Shown here one piece after another: positions 58,978-64,000 of a stretch of DNA of 64,000 nucleotides (position 1 is the stretch's first letter; every line of letters starts with the position of its first letter). Below the pieces are notes generated by a model. The model ran no database searches and was not told the origin of the DNA. It saw only the letters and a program-made list of their open reading frames with translations. The position numbers and the translations under genes were made by a program. Source of the stretch: Sweltsa coloradensis (Eukaryota > Arthropoda > Insecta > Plecoptera > Chloroperlidae); contig JAMZAV010000164.1 of assembly GCA_024449915.1 (NCBI GenBank), positions 186,001-250,000 on the forward strand. Reading direction: 5' to 3'.

Positions 58978-59535
58978 ATGAAGAAGGGAGGAGGGGAAAC
59001 CCGGTACCGGCAAGTAGGCTCTTTTCGAAAAGTACCAAGGGGAAACGGTTTAACTCCAATCCGAAAGGACGGTGTAATCTTGACAGTCATAGGTTCCTCC
59101 ACTAACCCGGACTACCAAGCAGACGTCGAGAAGAACGAAGCCGTTACACTATCTCTCGAACCCTCCATCCGCTCTAACCAACGGTATACGTGTGTCTCAG
59201 GGCAGAGCGGTCACCCACTCTCCCACGGACCACGCCCGAAGATCTTCGGTGTTCGATTGGAACTGGCTAAACGACCTCGGCCGCTGGCATTGATGTCCCG
59301 CCCTTCTGACTAACTATAGGTGTAAGGTGTAAGGACAGTTTCGATGGACTGTCAAGTCCCTAGGATTGACCGTATTGGCTGAAGATCACGCATAGTATAG
59401 GACAGTTTCGATGGGCTGTCAAGTCCCTAGGATTGACCGTATTTAGTCAGGATTGCCAGTGGCGGGTCTCGAACCCTTGAACTTCCCAGAGTCTTGCGCT
59501 TTACGCATGAGCTACATCTGTCGGCCATGTGAGTG
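58978..59535 (-). repeat. GC-rich composite with tRNA-like head, possible long SINE
   Basis: On the minus strand 59535-59455 is tRNA-like: TGTAGCTCATGCGTAAAGC as A box and GGGTTCGAGACCC as B box, followed by CGCCACTGGCAATCCTGA, shared with about 40355. A 45-bp block (GACAGTTTCGATGG...CTAGGATTGACCGTATT on the plus strand) occurs twice at about 59336 and 59402. The remainder to 58978 is much less AT-rich than its flanks. It contains a second tRNA-like stretch (TTGGTTAGAGCGGATGGAGG then GTTCGAGAG). The 111-codon plus-strand frame at 58978-59313 has no domain I recognise. Confidence 0.45.
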
Positions 59536-59942
59536 ATTCGACTATAGCGTACCTTTCATACTTATGGAATAAGCACTACATTCATGACTATACAATGCAC
59601 TTCAATGTCCTGTATGTTTGGTGTATTCAACATTATCCTAAAGTTTCTTAGTTATTCTAGAATGAATTTAATTAAGAACTTTATTTAAAAATCAAGTTAA
59701 ACCAGGTTCCTTAGATTCCAATCAAATTTCAAAATAGTAAGCCAGTACTATTTTCTTTTAGACCCAACCGTCACCCCGCGAATTCCCTACACAACGATTG
59801 AGTATGTTTTTCACACTGCGTGAGTGGGCGTGGGCCCCCCAGAAACCTATTCGACATAACTCCATTCTGATGACGTGGTTTAGGCGCCAGGACCTCAGAT
59901 TCCACATCAATTTGAGAGATATAGATGGTCGAGATTAATTAA

Positions 59943-60543
59943 CTAGGAAAACGCTAAAGTCCCGCCGCGTTGATGGATGAGCTTTTGAAAGTTTTTAGTT
60001 TGCGTGGGATATCTTTACTTTTTCATGTGCTTTGTTTTGTAGCCTACGCATTGTAGGTGATTGTTGTCAAGTTTCTTTTGTTTCTTGTCAATTGGTATTA
60101 TTTATCGTAAAAAACTTATATTAAAAGCTTTATTTCTATGGATTCTGGCTAACTTTTTCAACTTTTTCCTTCAAAAGGTACTACATCACCATAACCTTAA
60201 TGTCCATGTATAATATGAACATTGTAGCCCTACCCGTTTGGTCAGAATTGGCCCAAATAGCACGAAAATATCTCACAAAAAATCGAAAAAAATCGTAAAA
60301 GTACGATATTCATGAGAATTATTTCTTCGATTGTACCCAAAAACGTGGCAAGTCTAAGTTCAGAGAAAACGAAGGTCGTGTCAAATTTTCATCAAGATCG
60401 CATATGCCGTTTGCCCGGTAGAGAGCGAACAAACAGACAGAAAAACGAAAAAAAAAAAAAAAAAAAATCAAAAAAACAAAAAAACACCCGAGCTAAATTT
60501 TTTGGGGGGTCGGTGAAATTGAAGTCTTCGCTTCGCTCATCCA
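59943..60543 (-). mobile_element. Helentron-like A1, complete copy
   Basis: The left 3' edge is CTAGGAAAACGCTAAAGTCC then CGCCGCGTTGATGGATGAGC. The right 5' edge is CTTCGCTTCGCTCATCCA. The flanks read ATTAATTA on both sides, but that octamer is a palindromic AT word and most other copies show no duplication, so I do not treat it as a target duplication. A single body unit is present. Confidence 0.8.
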
Positions 60544-63060
60544 ATTAATTAGTGCAAACACAACGAGTTAATGGCGAAATGTTTAGTAAATTAAACGAAA
60601 GTTTTTTCAATACGTTATGTATATTTTGAGTCCAAATCTATGATTTTTAAATAAGGATTAAATAATTCATTAGGTTCAACACAAGCACAGACCCAGAAAA
60701 ATGTATCACTTTAAACACGTGAATTTTATTCATGATTACTTTTTTCGGGTAGAACGAGTAAGTTAGGCAAAAAAGTTAGCTCGTCGATGATGTCGGCGCT
60801 GACAGGCTTGGCTCGGTCCTCTTTAAATTGAAGTTAACGTAAAAGTTAAAGTTATTAGTTATGTGACTGAGTAACGTGACTGTTAAACGACGTTTTAATT
60901 TCGTATTTATTTTTTGGGTTTTACGATGAGACGAGAGCCGTTTGACTCATGTGGATTTTACCTATATTTAAATATTATATTATCTTTAATGTAATAGGTC
61001 TAATATAACTATAATATTAATGTCAATATTATACCAATAACACTACCAGTAATAATTAGTAAACCATTAATATTTCTGAAATGGTATTCTAAAAAAAGGA
61101 AATGATTAAAAGATTGCGTAAATGGTTTGTTTACATGAGAGCTAGCCACAATAACGACCAGATTGTACAATTATTCTCAGTATGAAACAAACTGTAGAAT
61201 TCCTAGTGGGATCACATTCTATTTCATTGTGAATTTTTAATTTTGTAATATTATATATTTCCATGATTTGCAAATATAATTGCACGCATGTTGTCATTGA
61301 AACAATTACTATCCACAACCCATGTAACCGTAGGCAATTGTGCCAAAATGTGGATAATTTATTTAAATCTTGGATGCGCGTGTATGTATAGCAAGTTTCC
61401 ACGGACAGCATACGGGTACGCGGTACATTACAAGTATACTCTTACCACAATATGCAGTGTTTTGTTTTACACGGAGAACACGAGAATAACAATTGTGATA
61501 ATAAATTTAAAAATGCAGCCTGTGTGTCCATCCTGTGATATCAGTATCGTGCTAGCTGGAATCATACAACTCAAATGCAGTAATTTTATATTGTCAACAA
61601 ATTCAATCAAACAAGTAATTGGCTTACTGCTTATGTTTGCCAATCGATTGCAAAAATAATTAAACCTTAAAAATTTGTTTTTTAGTGTGTACCATTTGTG
61701 CATTTGTAAAGCTGGTTCGTTTTTACGGAAAAGTAAACGTTTTCACAAAATTTCATTCAGTTCTAAAATTCCAAATTTATTCATCAAAACAAAAAATACC
61801 CAAAATGACGATATGTCCAGAATATTTCGATGGCTTATTGCAGATTCAATTTTTAAATTAATTTAAAAATGTATTTTATAACTAAACTAATTTAGCTTTG
61901 AAATTTTTAAATCCAAAATCAGCAAATGTTTTCTTAAAGAGCGGATTTTTCAAATTTTTTAATTGAAGCAAAAAGTCATTAATTTTTGCAATTATAACAT
62001 TTGTTACCTGACTCTTCAGCACAATGAAGTGTAAGATTATGACTCGCAAATAATATGTGAACTGAATATGACTTCTTAAAAAACTGACTAAAGCTAGTAT
62101 AGTGAATGCCACGACGTAGAAAAAGGTTTGTCATCTTCACTGCTCATTTTGAAGTAAACGTACCTTCTCATGATCTTGAAATATTCGTACACAAATATAT
62201 ATATTTTTGTTCACGTAATCCACCAAACCGATTCGTTTTTTTTATATTTTAATCAGGTATATAAAATGTTAAGACGTAAGTTACAACAACCACGGACATA
62301 GGCCAAACCTGAATGTTCAACTTCCGGTATCAAATAATACACACTATTTAATCGTTCATAAGGTATTTGCTTAACAGTTGGGATATTTACCTAAACATAA
62401 CATGGGTTAGATACGACTTACGTGTGACAAAGACTAGTTGGGACTATGTCAAACGTAAATATTTGATATTAAACCTCGAATTCGTTTTACATGGTACGGC
62501 GGAATAAAGTAAATAAAGCAACTCTGTCACAGTAAGATGGTGTTTGGGAGGGGGGAGGGGGGGGATAGGGAACCTTTGCTCCCTAGTGGTTAAATATAAT
62601 GTGTCGTCTGACAAAAACCTTAATTTAATTTTACAATATCATAATTTAATTTTCTGTTAAGAGAATATTAAACAGAATACATGTTATTGATCTAGTATCG
62701 TCATGTTTTTGTGCAAGTATGAGAAAACATGGTTCTTCATCAAGTACTGTGTTTGTATGACATAACTTGCTATTAGGGAGCGAAGCTTCCATATGATGAT
62801 CACGTTTCTGTTCGTGTGTCACGTCTCACAATAGAATCTGATCACGACGTCCGATTGATATGCCTTGTTTTTGTTGGCATTACCCTAACACAAAGGTTTG
62901 GTGACTCTGGGGTAAAAGGAGAGTGGCCAATCTCCCCGAAAATTTGAAAATTCATTCATGACCCGGCTACTCTACAATAATTACAGAATGATGCAAGTGT
63001 GAACGAGAACAACATACGAACTATGTTTTAAATGGTAAACTCATGTAAACGCACGGTAAA
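60544..63060. other. AT-rich intergenic DNA with a decayed SINE fragment
   Basis: At about 60775-60900 a diverged SINE 3' half can be read (GTCGATGATGTCGGCGCTGA, GGCTTGGCTCGGTCC, TTATGTGACTGAG). Overlapping open frames at 61142-61866 on both strands have no domain. A G-rich stretch lies at about 62548-62573. The 62795-62910 segment weakly resembles 11560-11670 and contains TTTGGTGACTCTGGGG, a primer-binding-site-like word. Confidence 0.35.
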
Positions 63061-63065
63061 TCATT

Positions 63066-63590
63066 GTGTGGCTGTTTGGTTTTTGTGGCTCGTTGTCTTG
63101 TGTGTGGCTCGTTGGTCTGTGTGTGGCTCGTTGGTCTTGTAGTGTGGCTCGTTGGTCTTTGTGTGGCTCGTTGGTCTTGTTTTTAGCGTATCTGCTTCCA
63201 ATGCAGAAGGTCCAGGGTTCGATTCCCGTCAAAGTCAGAAGTTTTTTAACTACTGATTTGGGCTTAAGTCCATCAGTTCTTGTCTTGGGAGTTTGTAAAC
63301 GGTGACTTTGGAGCCGTCCTAGCAACGAAGCACATAATAAATTTCAGAGTTGTTCTGAATCGCCTTGTTGATTCTGGCGTTGATTCGCGGGTGTTCGCAC
63401 TGTCCATACAATGATTGCTATATTTCCTATTAAAAATATCGATCTTTGGTGGTTATCGCTCACTCGTCGATTGCGTCGGGCCTGCAGGGTTGGCTTGGTC
63501 GCTTTGATTTAAAGTCCCCACTGAAATCAGTTATATTACTGAGTGGGCAGACTCTAAATAAAATTTATTTATTTATTTATTTTATTTATT
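63066..63590 (+). repeat. tRNA-derived SINE with amplified 5' head
   Basis: The body from TTAGCGTATCTGCTTCCAAT to CAGACTCTAAATAAA matches 43380-43760 closely. B box GGGTTCGATTCCC is intact. Upstream, GTGTGGCTCGTTGGTCTT or close variants are repeated about five times from 63085 to 63180, whereas the copy at 43353 has one. The tail is TTTA-rich (63560-63590). The two open frames on opposite strands here are repeat-derived. Confidence 0.8.
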
Positions 63591-64000
63591 TCATTTTTGA
63601 AATTTTAAGATAATCTTTTGAAGTAGCTATGTTCTCTCATTTTTTTTACTGCTACAATGCAATTGTTCATACCATTGCGCATCCATCAAATTAAGTCTCC
63701 AAAATAAAATACCTGGCTAGAATCATCCTCACAACGCAATAAAATTTCAGATTAAGTTGTCTTATATGTTATTGATAATCTCAATTTAGAAAAAATAGTA
63801 GTATCTTGGTTTTATAAAATCTCAGAATAAACTTTGAAATTATGACATACTTTATGTGTCTACATGTATACGATTCTACGTAGATGTATCAACCTTAAAA
63901 TTACAGACTTCTGATAATGTGACCCAAAAAAAGTATTTTTAATAATTTCAAACGATTTGATTTAATTTTGTTTAATTCTTTTGAGAGAAATAATTATTTT
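63591..64000. other. Unassigned AT-rich DNA to the window edge
   Basis: No gene, RNA or repeat boundary recognised. Confidence 0.4.

Noticed and set aside
59935..60551. ATTAATTA on both sides of a family A copy as an 8-bp hAT-like duplication
   Set aside because: The word is an AT palindrome, part of it lies within the A-A flank rule, and the other complete copies show no matching flanks.
61288..61703. Overlapping 123-codon and 78-codon frames on opposite strands
   Set aside because: Antisense overlap without motifs and no similarity to a known family.

Overview
The window looks like AT-rich, repeat-dense intergenic DNA from an invertebrate animal. The grounds are the absence of compact operon-like coding, tRNA-derived SINEs with TTTA tails, TA-, TTAA- and 8-bp-TSD DNA transposons, Helentron-like elements, and one metazoan-type F-box/leucine-rich-repeat gene. 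I cannot name the species. No rRNA, CRISPR array or prokaryotic gene was seen.

The only protein-coding locus I can defend is a single-exon F-box/LRR gene on the minus strand at 12165-13384. Its reading frame is broken once, near 12929-12975, so it is either a young pseudogene or carries an assembly indel. All other long open frames lie in repeats or in low-support intergenic DNA.

Repeat layout, left to right. A foldback element with flanking repeat lies at 773-1470 and recurs inverted at 13985-15350. An old direct duplication is at 2366-3690. A 144-bp tandem duplication lies in GC-rich DNA at 5500-5780. The dominant signal is a set of Helentron-like (Helitron2/HINE) non-autonomous elements in at least three families. 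Family A is at 6589, 17986, 18851, 20987, 37137, 38043, 46415, 49180, 56276, 58214 and 59943. Family B is at 9558, 19532 and 46032, with a fragment at about 3000-3220. Family C is at 31967. All share asymmetric terminal inverted repeats, an AACGC...GCGTT hairpin next to a CTAG or TTAG end, and insertion between two A/T bases.

Other mobile elements are a 2.5-kb foldback built of tandem units (15353-17826), a 2.9-kb hAT-type element with an exact 8-bp target duplication (24707-27596) that contains a TA-flanked element (25265-26019), a TTAA-flanked MITE (41643-42163), a 490-bp near-perfect palindrome (43950-44445), and a 1.49-kb element (49805-51294) nested in a family A copy and packed with a 14-bp motif in both orientations. 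A 160-bp satellite-like array with an inverted partner spans 52430-55145. A tRNA-derived SINE family occurs at 43353, 63066 and, inverted, 39372, plus fragments.

The elements are mostly passive. No transposase, Rep/helicase, reverse transcriptase or integrase frame is visible, so any mobility must come from proteins encoded elsewhere. The least repeat-disturbed stretches are 21572-24706, 27605-31966 and 32998-36780; they may carry regulatory DNA of flanking genes, but I see no exon there that I can support.
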